A stretch of DNA of 64,000 bases, from assembly GCF_030272615.1 (NCBI RefSeq), contig NC_081408.1:341273793-341337792 (forward strand). Reading direction: 5' to 3'. The notes below the pieces were generated by a model. That model ran no database searches. It had not been told where the DNA came from and saw nothing but the letters and a program-made list of their open reading frames with translations. Shown here piece by piece: positions 13,501 through 24,316 of this stretch. Origin of the DNA: Cryptomeria japonica. Taxonomy: Eukaryota > Streptophyta > Pinopsida > Cupressales > Cupressaceae. The position numbers were made by a program, and so were the translations under genes. Every line of letters starts with the position of its first letter. Positions within the stretch are counted from its first letter, which is position 1.

Positions 13501-16500
13501 TTGCACAACCTTGGAAGATTGCACCGCCTTCGTGTAGTTGTACTATGTTGGCAAAGCGGTGTGGTTTGATTTCGCCAAAGTGATCCTTGTCTCTTTGTTC
13601 ATAAAGTTAGATTAGATTTAGCATAGCTTTCTCAACCCTTACTCTTTACTTTTTGCATATTTCAAATCAAAAAATCCTAAAAACGAGCCATTCAAAGTTA
13701 AATCATTCGCAAGTCAATTCCTTGAAATTGCAAAACTGTCTAATCTTCTTTGAGAACACGTAAGGCCCCTTGGATTACCAATATATCACATCTGCCAATT
13801 GAGTCACGTTTGTTGCATGAAGGAACCTTGGAGTTAACCATTTGAACTTGTCGCAATCTTAGCATGCGGTTAAACTTTGATCAAGAGAGAGTGAAGTGAC
13901 CGTTGGGAACTTTATTCTGTGTTAGACGCTATCCTAAAAAACACGTCAACAAGTCCCTTTTTCATCTTCCTCAAAATGGCAACTTTATCCTTATAGAAGA
14001 TTTCCAAAAGAAAGTTTCTATTCTTGCTCCTTGGCGAACTTTATACTTAGCCAATTTCATCTTCATCTTGTCCATGTAGGCGAATGTGTTGGCAAGGAAT
14101 CTTTTAGATCCTCCATGTTTTTAAAAAAAAAATCTTTCCAAATGCTGGGCGAATGTGTTGAAAAAATATTCCAAGTGGGGGGCGAAATTTCTCTCTTGTA
14201 TTTCAAACTTGGTCAAATTTTATCCATGGCAAACTTCACCATGTGTTATACCATTCCTTCTTAACCTTGGCAGACTTTGCTTGGTAGCAAGTCATTTATG
14301 CTTTGTGTTGGCGGACTTTGGCACTTGTTAAGTCATGTTTGCTTTTCCCTTGGGCGGAGTTTGTGTATTGCCATGCCATTTTGCTACATGTAGGGCGGAG
14401 TTTGCTTGTTGTCATGCAATTTTCGCTATGTGATGGTAGGAGTTTGCTTGTTGTGCCCCAGTTTTCGCTATGTGTTGGTAGGAGTTTGCTTGTTGTCATG
14501 CAGTTTTCGCTGTGTGTTGGTAGGAGTTTGCTTCTTGTCACGTAGTTTTCATTGTGTTGGTAGGAGTTTGCTTGTTAACACACACTTTTCGCTGTGTGTT
14601 GGTAGGAGTTTGCTTGTTGTCACACAGTTTTTGCTATGTGCTGGTAGGAGTTTGCTTGTTGTCATGCAGTTTTCGCTATGTATTGGTAGGAATTTGCTTG
14701 TTGTCATGCAGTTTTCTTCCAACCTCGGGGGGAACTCATGTGTGGTTATGTCATGTTACTTGAAGCTTTGGTGGAGTTTGCCATAGCACAAGTCATTGCT
14801 TTCTCCATGATGGCAGACTTGAGCATTGCACAAGACGTTGCCATCTCCATTTAGAAATTTTCCTTGCCATAAACACTTAGTGGATTTTCTTGCTCATCAC
14901 CATGTTCATCTGAAACTTTCTAGATCAATGCCTTATCTGGAGATTTCCCCTTGCTTTTCATACTTGGAGATACAAACTTTTCATTTGGAAGACAGGAACC
15001 TTATTGCCTTGACCTGAATGACCCAATCCTAGGTCAACTTTTAAAAAGCTAAAAAAAAGGCAAAAAAAGTTGCTTCCCAGATTGGCCCCAAAGTGCCAAA
15101 AATGAAAAAAGCAAAAAGCAAAAAAGTAGAATCTCACAAAAACTAGGAAGTTGTCAATATTGACCCTAAGCAGTTGCATTTTTCGTCCTTTGGCCTGTTT
15201 TAGCACTTCTAAGATGTTAAAATGTTCTTTTGATCATAATTGGTCCAATTGACCTGAGGAATACTGGAAAACTCTTTGAAAAACCCCTAACTCTAGACTT
15301 GCGAAGATTGGCGGCTAAAAACCCTAAAAAAGCAAAAAACTGGGCGTCCCCATTTGCAATGGGGCGATGTGTGAAAAAAGGTCACAACACCTCCCATCTT
15401 AATTATGGGCTTAAAAATGCTTTCCTTTCTTGTGCATATGCAAAATAGCATATCCTCAAAGTTGAAAGCTTACATCAAGAAACTAATACACTAGCTTTTT
15501 TGCATTCTTCAATTGTGAGATGACACCCAAAAACAGAAGGCCTTAGCCTCGATACCATGTAACTTCTTTTCAGAATTGTTATATGTACTGACTACAAGCA
15601 ATCATAAATTAAGAGAGATAAGATTATCTGGAATCTAGAAAGGAAAATTTGTGCCTTGGATTGTAGATGTTTCAATTTTAAACCTTTGCAAGATTTAGAG
15701 TGTGAAAAGAAGGCTTATTTGAATTTTAAATTTCCAAGGAAAATTAGAGCTGAAAGAAAGTCATAAGAAAGAAATTATTTCAAAGTCTACTGTGACGTGA
15801 GCCCTGCACTCATACACTTGTCTCTGTCACTTGTTAAACATAAGGTAAATTTAAATTTCCAAAGAATTTGTTGAGTTATCGAAATTTTTATCATTTTGCT
15901 AATAAACTGTCATAATTAAAAGAGAGAAAAAACTAATTGACAAAAGCAACATATTGGGAAGTCCCGAAAGACATACCGAAAACTGATTTACCGCCACGGG
16001 AGGTGCTTCGCACATCCCAGGCATCATTTGCCAATGCCTAAACTCTCCTCTGAAACCTCTGCATATACTACCACTTCTGCATGGTGTTTGCACCAACATG
16101 CTTGTGAAAAATTATAAAACAACAAACAATATGTGAAGCATTAGCAGCATAAATTATCACACATACCCCATCCCACCTAGGGGTACACCCTGTGATGCTG
16201 ATGGTTTACAGCGTTCTCGTGTAAATGGATCAATTGGTGCTTTCTGGAAAAAGATTGAATGGTTGTTAGTTCCTAGAGAAGGAAAATAAGAACCAACCAG
16301 ATTCATAGTATTCTTATCAGAAGTTGGTCCATAGAAAAGCAAATGCATAATGGATCATACAGAGCTGCAAGGAGAATGGAAGTAAACATTAGTTACCCGT
16401 CCGTGAGAGCGTTCCTCTTTAACATATGTCCAAAGGCGAAGACCTAGTCGAACCTGTTAATTGAGATTTTGAATTCTAAAAGGTTAAGTTCTTAAATAAC

Positions 16501-19500
16501 ATTAGCTGCTAAAATAATCACATCTTCCCTCGGGTATAAAGTTCTCTTCTGAAATTTGTAATATAAAATCACAAGTTAAGCTCTTAAATAGCATAAGCTG
16601 CCATAACCACATCTTCCCCAAGGGAAAGATTTCAATCTGAAATTTATAAACACAAAATAACAAGTCAATGATATAGTGACCTATTTGCTGAGGAATACCA
16701 ACTAAAGCTATTGAATATACCATCTTTAGTGCCTCCATAAATGTTACGCTGAACTCCTTCAAGATATTTGCATGCTCATTGAGCCTGCGGCGCCAGGCTT
16801 GTTGTGGTGGAGCACCATGGTCAGAATCCAGCTGAATAATTCACATAAGGACTTTCAGTACAGTAAAAGTAAATTAATCCTTTGACAATAGAGATTTTAA
16901 AGTGAGCACGAAATGCAAATCCAATACTCAGATCCCCAGAATTTAACATTTACCAGAGACATGAAGAGCTTACTGTGTGATCTAGGTCTTCAAGTAACTT
17001 ACCAATTTTGCCCACTCTAAGGAGATAATAAAAAATGGCTATCACTAACAACATTATTGTATGGGATCTCCATGTAATGGAGATATACATAACAAACCCC
17101 CAACATTGTTTTATGGCTTGGATTTTCATAACAAACATATGCATTAAATTCATAACAAAATAAATTTTCTCATTTTGTGGAAGAATCTCTAACAGTCGTG
17201 AGCCCTTGACTTTAAAAAAAGGCTAGATATCAACAAGATTGCCTTGCAAAATCAATTACATATTAGTGTTCAGTTTCTTTAGGGTGAAATATATGATGAT
17301 AGCTATTCTAAAGCATAATGATGTAATTGAAAAAAATACATATGAAAACCTTATAATTCGAAAAAAAAATGGCATAGCTGACTTATGCTTGGTGGAAACA
17401 GAAAAAAAATTCCTAGCCCCAAAATTAAATCAACAACTCCATGGAAGAGAAGCAATAGAGATTTGTTCCCATTGAAAAGAAAAAACATTTTTGCAGGTAC
17501 AGAAAAGCATTCCAGAAGAGACCATTATTGTCTATCTAGATCTGTATGGTAACTATGCATAATTCATCAAATGGGGATTGCATATTGGCAGTAAGTCCAA
17601 ATAAATACCATCCAGAAAACACATGTACAGGATGAAATGGCCTTGATATTAGAAGATCTGAAATTAGGGACAGGTTTGTTCTGCATTCCAAATTTCATGT
17701 CAGAATCATGGACAGCTAGGTCATTGTTCAGGGGTTATCTTCCATTGGAGTGAATCAGAAATTTTCCTTTCAATTTAAAAGAGAGATTTATAAAACTAAG
17801 GTATAGGAAAAGAATGTTAATCTTATAGGGAATCAACATGGAGGTTTTTTCAATCAAAAGCAAGGCCGCCAATTATGGAAACAGATAAAAGGCGAGGAAA
17901 TGGAAATATTATTCATTAAAGAAAAATGGCTGTCACCAACCAGATCGAAAATGAATGGATGGTTGGTCAAGCATACCACCAACTGTATGTGAATTTGAGG
18001 TACCCATACTATTTGGTCACATATACTGCTTTTGAGGGTGAACTACTTCAACAGGAGAAAATTGATCCATAAAGATCCAGAAAACAGTTTACTTAATTAA
18101 TCAACAAAGGACTTTTGTCATGGGAGTTTTGCTGTTGTCATGGCGGTTCAGTAAGTGTCACAGCAGTTTAGCTCAAACAGTTCTAGGGGGTACCAGTTTC
18201 AAATATAGAAGAAAAGTGGCCCATAAAAGAGATTGATTTTTCATATTCCATGATGTTTGGCAGCCCCTAAGCGCACAAAAGGAGACTGCTAAGTGTAAAC
18301 ATATGAATGCAAGAGACAAAGGCTATAGAAGGAAGAATAGTTTAGTGCGTTATGTGAGTTTGATGGTAGAAGATTATTGTGTGTTGAGATTTTGCAACTT
18401 TCAGTCGGTTTTCGCCAATTTGGAGTTTCTAGGTTTAAAATGTTTGTGTCAATCATGTTTGTGGTTGATGTTTCTTGTTCTTTCATCTTTTCCCATGCAG
18501 CTGCAACATTGTATCATTTCCTAGTTCTTTCATAGGTGTACATGTGAAAATGGAACAATGAAATGTTGACTGCCTTTGTCAAAGCCGTGTCCATACACCA
18601 TCACCTGATTTAAATTGTCATTCCTGTAATTGTCATAATACTATAAATAATGGCTATGAATATGATATAATCATGGCTGAAGGTTGAAATCAAACAATTC
18701 TACAATGTGGCAGGATCCATAAACCCAGTTATAGTGTTTCTCTCGATATTTTGTACCAGGGTTTTTTGTCCATCCATATATAACTGCAATTTATGTGCGG
18801 CAAAAGTGGCTTTGTATAGATCTGAAGCAACCTCTACTGCAGTGCCGTGCCTCATCGGTAATGGAGCACTGCAGGGTCCAAAAAGCAGACAACCATTTCC
18901 AGGACATTTCCAGACAGGTGAAGGGATAGGGGGTATTTCCAAACAGGTGGGGGAAATAGGGGGCAACCAAGGTGGATTTCCAACATGCCCCTGCGTCCCA
19001 AAAATGTCAGTGGACAGGGATGCCCAGAAAATCCCCACAGATGTGTCCTCATGTATCATAGGTTTGGTGTCATAAGGGATTTAAACACTGCTTGCAGCCC
19101 ATACACTATCAAAAAAAAAATTCTGTCATAGAGTTCTTATCAAATCTCTCCAGCACATATTTGCTCCCTCATTATTTTGCTACTAGCTTGAGAGCGATCT
19201 CTGTCTTCCAGCCAATCTTCTTGCACCGATTTTAAAAAGGACACAAGATCATTTTCTAAAATCACTACACTTCAGCAAAATTCGTTGCATCATACTTTGT
19301 CATTCATTTATCCAGGTGGCATTGGTTTCAGGTCAAGCCTTCCACTGCATTTTATTTATATCCTGGGTAAGAATTTGCATCATTTAAATTAAATTACATT
19401 GCTGTCCTTGCAATCAATTGATTTAGGAAGAGTATGAGAGTTAGGACTTTACCCAACCTTCATAGTGGCCTTTAACTCTTATCAGCTCACGCATTCCAAT

Positions 19501-22500
19501 CATTATTCTTTTGCATTCTCATATTTATTTAAGTAGGTAGATAGGAATTTATGCTTCACCCGCTATCTGTTTGACATTAAAAAAATTGTGTACAACTCGA
19601 TTGTTTTCATTAGATTTCAGTTTTCCATGGCATCCGTCATTGAGGCTCAAATCATGGTTTTGAGTATAATTCCGAATTTCAGGTGAACATTGCATATCAT
19701 TCTCATGGTTAATTGTTCATATTCAACAAATAGTTTGGTTTTTGCTCTTCGTTTACCGTGAGGCATTGGAGGAAAGAAATACCTTTTATATAAGCTCCAC
19801 TAAAATATAATCTTGAATTCTGTGTCTATGAACATGGTACTTGGGAGCACCTACAAAGGTGATAAAGTTCTCTTGATAGAAATTGGTAAGTATTTAGAAA
19901 TTATATTTGAAACAATGCTTGCTAAACCTTTGAATTTTAGCTCCTACAGAAGAAAAAAAAACATAACTCAATACAAAAATAAACTATGAAGGGAAAGCCA
20001 ACTTACTTTTAACAAATGGTTGAAAGTTATTAAGGTGCTTGAGAAGAGATAAATATACCCATCCATATCTAAGCAGCAGCTTACAAGAAATAAGAGCTTT
20101 AGTCAAGTCACCTAACCAGCCCATGATTCTTATACTAGTTACAAATTGCAACTGGCAAAACGTTTTGAGTCTTGGAAAGTAACCATTAGTATCTCAAAAT
20201 TGAACTCCCCATATAATTCGACATCCACAATCAAGTTCATCTGTTTGAGTTTAGACTTTAACATGCAATGCTTCAACCTAATCAAATATTATTCAAAACC
20301 AATGTGATTGAATCCCTTGCAAGTTCCCCAAATTCATTAATCATGTTCAAGCTTTAATTCTTCAAAAATCTCCCTTCAAAATTTGTTGAAAGGAGACTGA
20401 AAGAAAAATAATCAAGTTGGCAGTTCAGCGCAACATTCACACTGAATAATAAAAAACTAGGTCACCTTGTTGGGGCCATAATTTTTCAACTGTAACCCAA
20501 ATGAGCCCATTCAAAAAGCATTGGGAAGCTTAGGACAGGTACAACATGGTGAAAGGATGCAAAACTCTATTTGGCAAAGTCTGACCTTTGATAAATTTAT
20601 AGAAAGGGGCACAAGCTGCAAAATATTAAAAAATAGGAAATTTCAAGAAATAAAGAAATCACATTCATGTTTCAGTTTATCGAGTTTCATGTCATGACAG
20701 ATCCCCTCAACCTCTTGGAGAGGACACTTGTCAGATAGCTTGTCCAGTTCCTAGGCAAATCAGATCACTTTCTATTATTTTCTTTTTATTATCAATTAAG
20801 ATATAAACCAAATGTGTACCAAACATAAAATTCACCATGCTGTAGTTTTGCATCTACTCTCAAAGATTGTTATCTTCTCATATACTGCTCTTATTCTCCA
20901 TAAATCTTTCATTATATTGCAGTATCACCTTTGTTTATCAGGTTTATTCCCGTGTCTTGATTCATTGCTCTCATAACACATTTTTATTTGCAATTTAAAG
21001 TGTTGTACACTAGATTCTCAATTGAATCCGGAGTAGTGGTACAAAATAATGGAAGTGGATTGTTTCATGCTTGTATTTCCAACAGGTTCAAGTAGTGGTA
21101 CAAAATAATGGAAGTGGATTATTTAATGCTTGTAATTCCAACAAGTTCAAAGTATTTGAATCACAGTCTCAAGACAGATGACCCTTCAAATTATCTTCCT
21201 TGTCAATTCAATTGATCTTATATGGCAAACAAAGTGAAAGCTAGAGATCTTTCCAAACTACTGATTGGCAAATCCCTTGAGAAGAAGGGGAGAGAGATGC
21301 TAGAATAATTCACCAATATTCTTTCACAAATTGTGCTGAGGACATCCACATCTTCCTCCAATAAGCCCTCTGATTGTCGAACACCTTTTAAGTTGCAAAC
21401 CAATTTCGCTATCCCTCTTTTGGAGCACAAAATCTATGCAAAATGAGTGGAAGAATGGCTCAACCAATTGGAAACATAGATCTCAGTAAAATGAATGAAA
21501 AAACTTAAAGCATAATGTGAAGAAAGAAACTGCTCCAAAAAGTAATGGTGTGAAGTTTGACATTAGGTAGTAGAACCAACACCTTTGGCCAGCCCTATAT
21601 TCAAGAAATCTTCCTTTGGTAAGAGTCCAGTGATACACATCCCTTTAGTTAGTTATATTGAGTCATGCCGATAACTCATGTGAAATTTATGTCATCATGA
21701 TCGCCCTGTTGTAACAAATTCAAAGATTACTAGATTTCACAATGTCAAAGACTCGATTCAGTTTTTCTACACCAGATTCGAAGATGAAAACCCTAGATTC
21801 TTACTCCAAAAAATGTTTTATTTGGGTACGAAAACAAGCCTTTGTGCCTTACTATGAATAGATCTTCATAGAAAACAATTACCTCACAAGATTCAAAGTT
21901 ATAAGGAATATTTGCCCTGCTTTAACAGAAGATTTGTTGCACAAAAAATGATGTCAAATTCACCAATTTAATATCACTTGTTATCATCCACACATATAAT
22001 AACCAAAATATGTAAAATAATAACAATAATATGCCAAATAAGAATAGAGATCACATACAATATGAGATGTTTGTGGACAAAGATGCCCAAATATCCAATA
22101 TTCTTAGACCTAGAATAAATCCTTAAGCTAGGGAAGCACCATACAACACTCCTAAAGAAAAAAAAAAGCTCCACTCTATATCGCCAACATGAAATCCCAA
22201 ACATATACAGTACTCTTCACGTGCCTTACAATGATAATTGCCTCCTTTATATAGACCTCCTAATAACATTATGGAAGGGAAAACCCCTAATCCCAACAAA
22301 GGCAGACTCATTACTCAATTTAATTAATTACATTTGATATCTACTCAAACCTATTTAACTAACTAAAGATGTGTGTGCTACATATCAGCATCTACGTCAC
22401 CTCATAATATCATTTGGGTAGTTATGTAACAGTAAAGTTATGAGTTGTTATTGAGGGTGAAGCTACAGCAATTCAGGTAGTAAATCATGGATTTTTTCGT

Positions 22501-24316
22501 TTTGTTAGTTACATTGGTTCAATTGCACATATTCGATATCATTTGCTTCTAATTTGTTTCTTACATCAAACTTCAAAATAAAGGAAAAATTTATTAAAAA
22601 TGTTGCAATAACGTGAGTCTTTAAAGGCCTCACCAGAAGAACCTTGTCTTCCTAACATGCCACAAGTACACCTTGTTAAAGATTACTCACTCCACAAAAC
22701 AAACCACTATTAGATTGCTGCCTGAACCTAACTTGACCATGTCATGAAAAGAACAAAAGAAACGATTGCAATATACGTAAATAGGCATTGGCATGATGGT
22801 TGGAAATATAGAATAGATCGCCTATATAGTTAATATTCATGATTTTCAAGTAAAAGATGAAGAAGTCAGCCCTCCTTTGACGTGTGCACCTCCAGACAGT
22901 GTTGAGGGCGTAATTCAGTTGAAAACCTCAAATCGTCCCTCAGTTTGGGGTCTTGCTGATTCTTTTTTTGAAAAATAGCAGACTAAGGATGAAGATGATT
23001 CTCCCGTACAAAAATCAGCAGGCTAAGGAGAAGACTGGAGATGAAGACAAGCGAACCACCCATTCTTCCAAAAAAACATTGATCTTCAGGGTCTGATATT
23101 TTATCAGCCCAAATTGTAGTCTTTTGGCTTGTCACTTGTTCAGCGTTCTCACATTCACTTTAGGGATGTGATTCCATCCCATCCTTTTACATAAATTACT
23201 GTATCATATTTTTATATTTTAATATAAAAAAACCTATTCACCATAAAAAATGGATAACAGTGTTCCAATTTGTCCAGAGGTTTGTAATCAAGAATACATA
23301 CAAAGCAACTGCTACAGCGGGACTTAGATTACAACCTTGTCAAAATGTTGTCTGCTAAAATTCCATGGAAAGATATTCCATGTAACCACTTACATGAGGC
23401 CATTTCTTGTGATGAACCAACCATTGTTATTATAAAAGGAAATTATTTAGGACCCCTAGAAATTGCCGCATTGTCAAAAGAACTTTTTTTACTGAACATT
23501 TAATATTGCTTCAAATCTGTACCTCCTTGTAAAAAACTTTAATCGAATACTGAATAACATTATATATTGCTCCAAGTTTGTACATCCTTGTAAGAAAAAT
23601 TTAATCCAATATTGAATAGCATTGAATATTGCTTCAAATTTGTGCCTCCTTGTAAGAAATTATTTTATCCAGTATTGAATTTTTAATGTGTCAATGTTTG
23701 CTCTTATAGCTTATATCTGTTTCAATATTGAATTCTCAATGTCTTATGTTTCAATTTGTTTTTAAAAAATTGTTAATTGTCCCCTAAAACGTGGTGGCCC
23801 AAATGAGGGGTATTTCTTCCAATATTGATTTTCAAAGTCTCACCTTTTCGCTTCCCTTCAGCATCAGCTTGCTTGTGGGGTGTTCTTAAAATTGGCAAAA
23901 TAAAGAATTGATGAGTATTAACCACTAATATTACCCAAGTCTTATTGTGTTTTGCAACTCTGTATAATGGAAACTTGTTCAAAACAATACCATTTCTTCT
24001 GTTTGAACTCATACACAATGTTCAAAAACTTGAAATAAAATCGCTACGCCAACTTCAGAACAATGATTGCTTGACAAACAATTGCAATTTGACTCGGTCA
24101 GAAAATCAACAATTGAATTGCATATTACAATGGACAACACATTTGTTAAAATTCGACCCCAGAAGAAACCATTGAAGGCCATTTCAGGGACGGTGATTGC
24201 CCTAGATCTAAATTGGGAAATGGTAAAAACTTTACCAGCTGCAAAGTGGGTTTATGAACAAATTCATCTGCAGGCCAAGAGTTCCTTCTGCTGTGGAAAA
24301 GTGTGCCGCTCACCAT
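786..24316 (-). CDS. GBA2-like: Non-lysosomal glucosylceramidase (GBA2 type, GH116), 5' part, 15 exons
   Basis: Family members hydrolyse glucosylceramide to glucose and ceramide. Exons read on the minus strand, in transcription order: 24236-24316, 16721-16831, 16397-16453, 16167-16243, 15977-16076, 4469-4542, 4012-4109, 3797-3900, 3610-3663, 3310-3365, 3166-3204, 2630-2771, 1534-1718, 1083-1150, 786-858. Joined they give 439 codons plus 2 nt with no stop and no phase conflict. The protein opens [14 protein letters not shown] and passes through [67 protein letters not shown] and [20 protein letters not shown], all signatures of plant GBA2 proteins. This covers the N-terminal beta-sandwich domain and the entry to the catalytic domain. 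Plant members run to about 930-960 residues, so roughly half lies left of the window; the catalytic acids are expected there. Continuous splice sites suggest a working gene. Exons were placed by eye from splice consensus and family similarity. Confidence 0.93.
5380..6706 (+). mobile_element. Ty3 chromovirus fragment: gag, protease, start of RT
   Basis: The gag frame at 5452-5829 contains [20 protein letters not shown], typical of the Ty3 gag core. Past a stop comes a zinc-knuckle remnant with [14 protein letters not shown], where Gln stands in the expected His position, and then [11 protein letters not shown] protease remnant near 6085 reads [12 protein letters not shown]; the catalytic Asp of the D-S/T-G motif has become Asn. 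At about 6560-6706 the pre-RT segment reads [20 protein letters not shown]. The frame stops at 6707, where a Copia LTR begins. Several stops make it a dead copy. The chromodomain piece at 9.25-9.52 kb is probably the 3' end of the same element. Confidence 0.82.
6707..7013 (-). mobile_element. Copia-type 3' LTR, minus orientation
   Basis: A 307-bp block with TG...CA ends (minus strand TGTTGGAGTAAAATAT...CACTTCAACA). It abuts AAGGGGGAG on the minus strand, a credible polypurine tract, so it reads as the 3' LTR of a minus-strand element whose interior lies to the right. It begins exactly where the chromovirus RT stops. I found no matching 5' LTR and no target duplication. Confidence 0.55.
7014..7023 (-). 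promoter_or_regulatory. Candidate polypurine tract
   Basis: On the minus strand this reads AAGGGGGAG immediately before the TG of the 3' LTR, the usual place for plus-strand DNA priming in LTR elements. Confidence 0.5.
7764..8235 (-). pseudogene. Copia gag remnant
   Basis: The frame contains [20 protein letters not shown] and [20 protein letters not shown], resembling the N-terminal gag domain of plant Copia elements. A second frame overlaps it downstream, suggesting a frameshift around 7890. Only about 750 bp separate gag from the LTR at 7013, too short for protease, integrase and RT, so pol has been lost. The sequence up to about 9250 has the same strand and character, but I cannot assign it. 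Confidence 0.55.
8236..9250. other. Unassigned intron sequence
   Basis: No convincing gene. It lies between the Copia gag remnant and the chromovirus 3' piece and may hold the untranslated leader and 5' LTR of the Copia element. I could not find an LTR copy matching 6707-7013. Confidence 0.4.
9255..9524 (+). mobile_element. Chromovirus integrase C-terminus and chromodomain
   Basis: In the plus frame the sequence reads [20 protein letters not shown], then [10 protein letters not shown], a stop, and [20 protein letters not shown] followed by [20 protein letters not shown]. The YLVKWKNLP...TTWE pattern with its aromatic residues is a classic chromodomain at the end of chromovirus integrase, which in related elements helps target heterochromatin. 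RT, RNase H and the integrase core that should precede it are absent; the Copia remnant sits in their place. Confidence 0.82.
9541..9997. other. Unassigned; probable chromovirus 3' flank
   Basis: AT-rich with a short TGTG run near 9715. It may include the chromovirus 3' LTR, but I cannot define ends or find a partner LTR. Confidence 0.3.
10735..11732 (+). mobile_element. hAT-type DNA transposon, 998 bp, with 8-bp target duplication
   Basis: The ends are CAGAGAAACGAG (left) and CTTGTTTCTTTG (right), inverted repeats matching at 10 of 12 positions. Both ends are flanked by GTGTGGAC (10727-10734 and 11733-11740), a perfect 8-bp duplication, the hallmark length for hAT. Both subterminal regions are crowded with CGAGT/ACTCG and ACTCGG motifs, as expected of transposase-binding repeats. 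Near 10985-11040 is a GC-rich palindromic stretch (GGGGGCGCTGCCCCC). The total length is too short for a full transposase, so it is non-autonomous. Confidence 0.82.
11051..11344 (+). pseudogene. Short ORF inside hAT element, possible transposase C-terminal remnant
   Basis: A 97-codon frame beginning after the GC-rich palindrome. It includes [20 protein letters not shown] then an acidic Ala/Glu-rich stretch and ends SSEP. Its place just before the 3' subterminal repeats fits the tail of a hAT transposase after internal deletion, but it lacks the diagnostic dimerisation motif, so the assignment rests mostly on context. Confidence 0.4.
12065..13416 (+). pseudogene. Copia gag remnant with zinc knuckles
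   Basis: It opens [20 protein letters not shown], then [16 protein letters not shown], typical of the later part of Copia gag. A CCHC knuckle [14 protein letters not shown] is readable in a shifted frame because of a 23-bp tandem duplication just upstream. A Lys/Glu-rich coiled-coil follows (12571-12960), then a stop near 13010. Two more knuckles come at 13048-13416: [14 protein letters not shown] and [14 protein letters not shown]. The frame ends at 13416 with no protease, integrase or RT after it. Confidence 0.78.
12296..12341 (+). repeat. 23-bp tandem duplication in gag
   Basis: Two adjacent copies of AAACTTAAAAGGGGTTTTAG plus three bases, offset by 23 nt (12296 and 12319). Twenty-three is not a multiple of three, so the duplication throws the zinc knuckle out of frame. 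Confidence 0.85.
13417..14090. other. Unassigned intron sequence
   Basis: Lies between the Copia gag and the minisatellite. GGCGAA/TTGGCG-type words resemble the degenerate flank of the repeat array that follows, but no gene is visible. Confidence 0.4.
14357..14730 (+). repeat. 42-bp minisatellite, about nine units
   Basis: GAGTTTGCTTGTTGTCATGC recurs at 14357, 14398, 14440, 14482, 14524, 14564, 14606, 14648 and 14690 (last one mutated). Spacing is 42 nt in six of eight steps, 40 and 41 in the others. Because 42 is divisible by three, one frame stays open across the array as a 14-residue repeat ([14 protein letters not shown]). This is a by-product of the period, not evidence of a gene. More degenerate relatives occur on both sides (about 14090-14350 and 14760-14850). 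Confidence 0.88.
14851..15976. other. Unassigned intron sequence
   Basis: Contains A-rich patches (15050-15130) and unassigned sequence up to the intron 5 donor. The frame at 15230-15448 shows no family I know. Confidence 0.4.
15977..16831 (-). CDS. GBA2-like: GBA2-like exons 2-5
   Basis: Four exons in under 0.9 kb. Exon 2 (16721-16831) carries [20 protein letters not shown] and [13 protein letters not shown]. Exon 3 (16397-16453) carries [19 protein letters not shown]. Exon 4 (16167-16243) carries [19 protein letters not shown] and ends two bases into a Gly codon that exon 5 completes. Exon 5 (15977-16076) carries [20 protein letters not shown] and ends NQFS. The compact spacing contrasts with the 7.4-kb and 11.4-kb introns on either side. 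Confidence 0.92.
21033..21150 (+). repeat. 59-bp tandem duplication
   Basis: GTAGTGGTACAAAATAATGG and the following bases occur at 21033 and again at 21092 with a few substitutions, giving two head-to-tail copies. Confidence 0.85.
23505..23690 (+). repeat. 61-bp tandem repeat, three copies
   Basis: ATTGCTTCAAATCTGTACCT-like units start at 23505, 23566 and 23628, each continuing into CCTTGTAA...TTTAATC..ATATTGAATA. Copies differ by about a tenth or more, so the array is old. Confidence 0.8.
24236..24316 (-). CDS. GBA2-like: GBA2-like exon 1, start codon
   Basis: Eighty-one nt, 27 codons, phase 0, ending TTGCAGCTG then GTAAAG. The ATG at 24314-24316 is chosen because [14 protein letters not shown] is where plant homologues begin; the four in-frame codons upstream contain no other ATG. 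A minus-strand TATATA at about 24415-24420, roughly 100 nt upstream, could be a TATA element, but that is weak. Confidence 0.92.

Larger units (their letters stand above)
4543..15976 (-). other. GBA2-like intron 5, 11.4 kb, filled with mobile elements
   Basis: The intron runs from donor TCG|GTATGT at 15976 to acceptor CTAG at 4543. From left to right it holds unassigned sequence (4543-5380), a chromovirus fragment, Copia remnants, a chromodomain fragment, a Copia LTR with a nested hAT, a Copia gag, and a minisatellite. Elements lie on both strands. The flanking exons join in phase, so the insertions have apparently been tolerated as intron. Confidence 0.88.
16832..24235 (-). other. GBA2-like intron 1, 7.4 kb, mostly unassigned
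   Basis: Bounded by donor CTG|GTAAAG at 24235 and acceptor TTCAG at 16832. I see no GBA2 exon in it. It contains a 59-bp duplication (21033), a 61-bp triplicate (23505), and a stretch at 18700-19075 with overlapping open frames on both strands that I cannot assign. No RT or integrase motif was recognised. Confidence 0.8.

Noticed and set aside
14357-14730. CRISPR-like regular repeat spacing
   Set aside because: Head-to-tail units without unique spacers, in a plant intron with eukaryotic splice sites and retroelements around; it is a minisatellite.
14296-14786. Long frames on both strands with 14-residue repeats
   Set aside because: They follow from a 42-bp minisatellite whose period is divisible by three.
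15230-15448. 72-codon plus frame
   Set aside because: No recognisable motif and no neighbouring gene context; probably chance.
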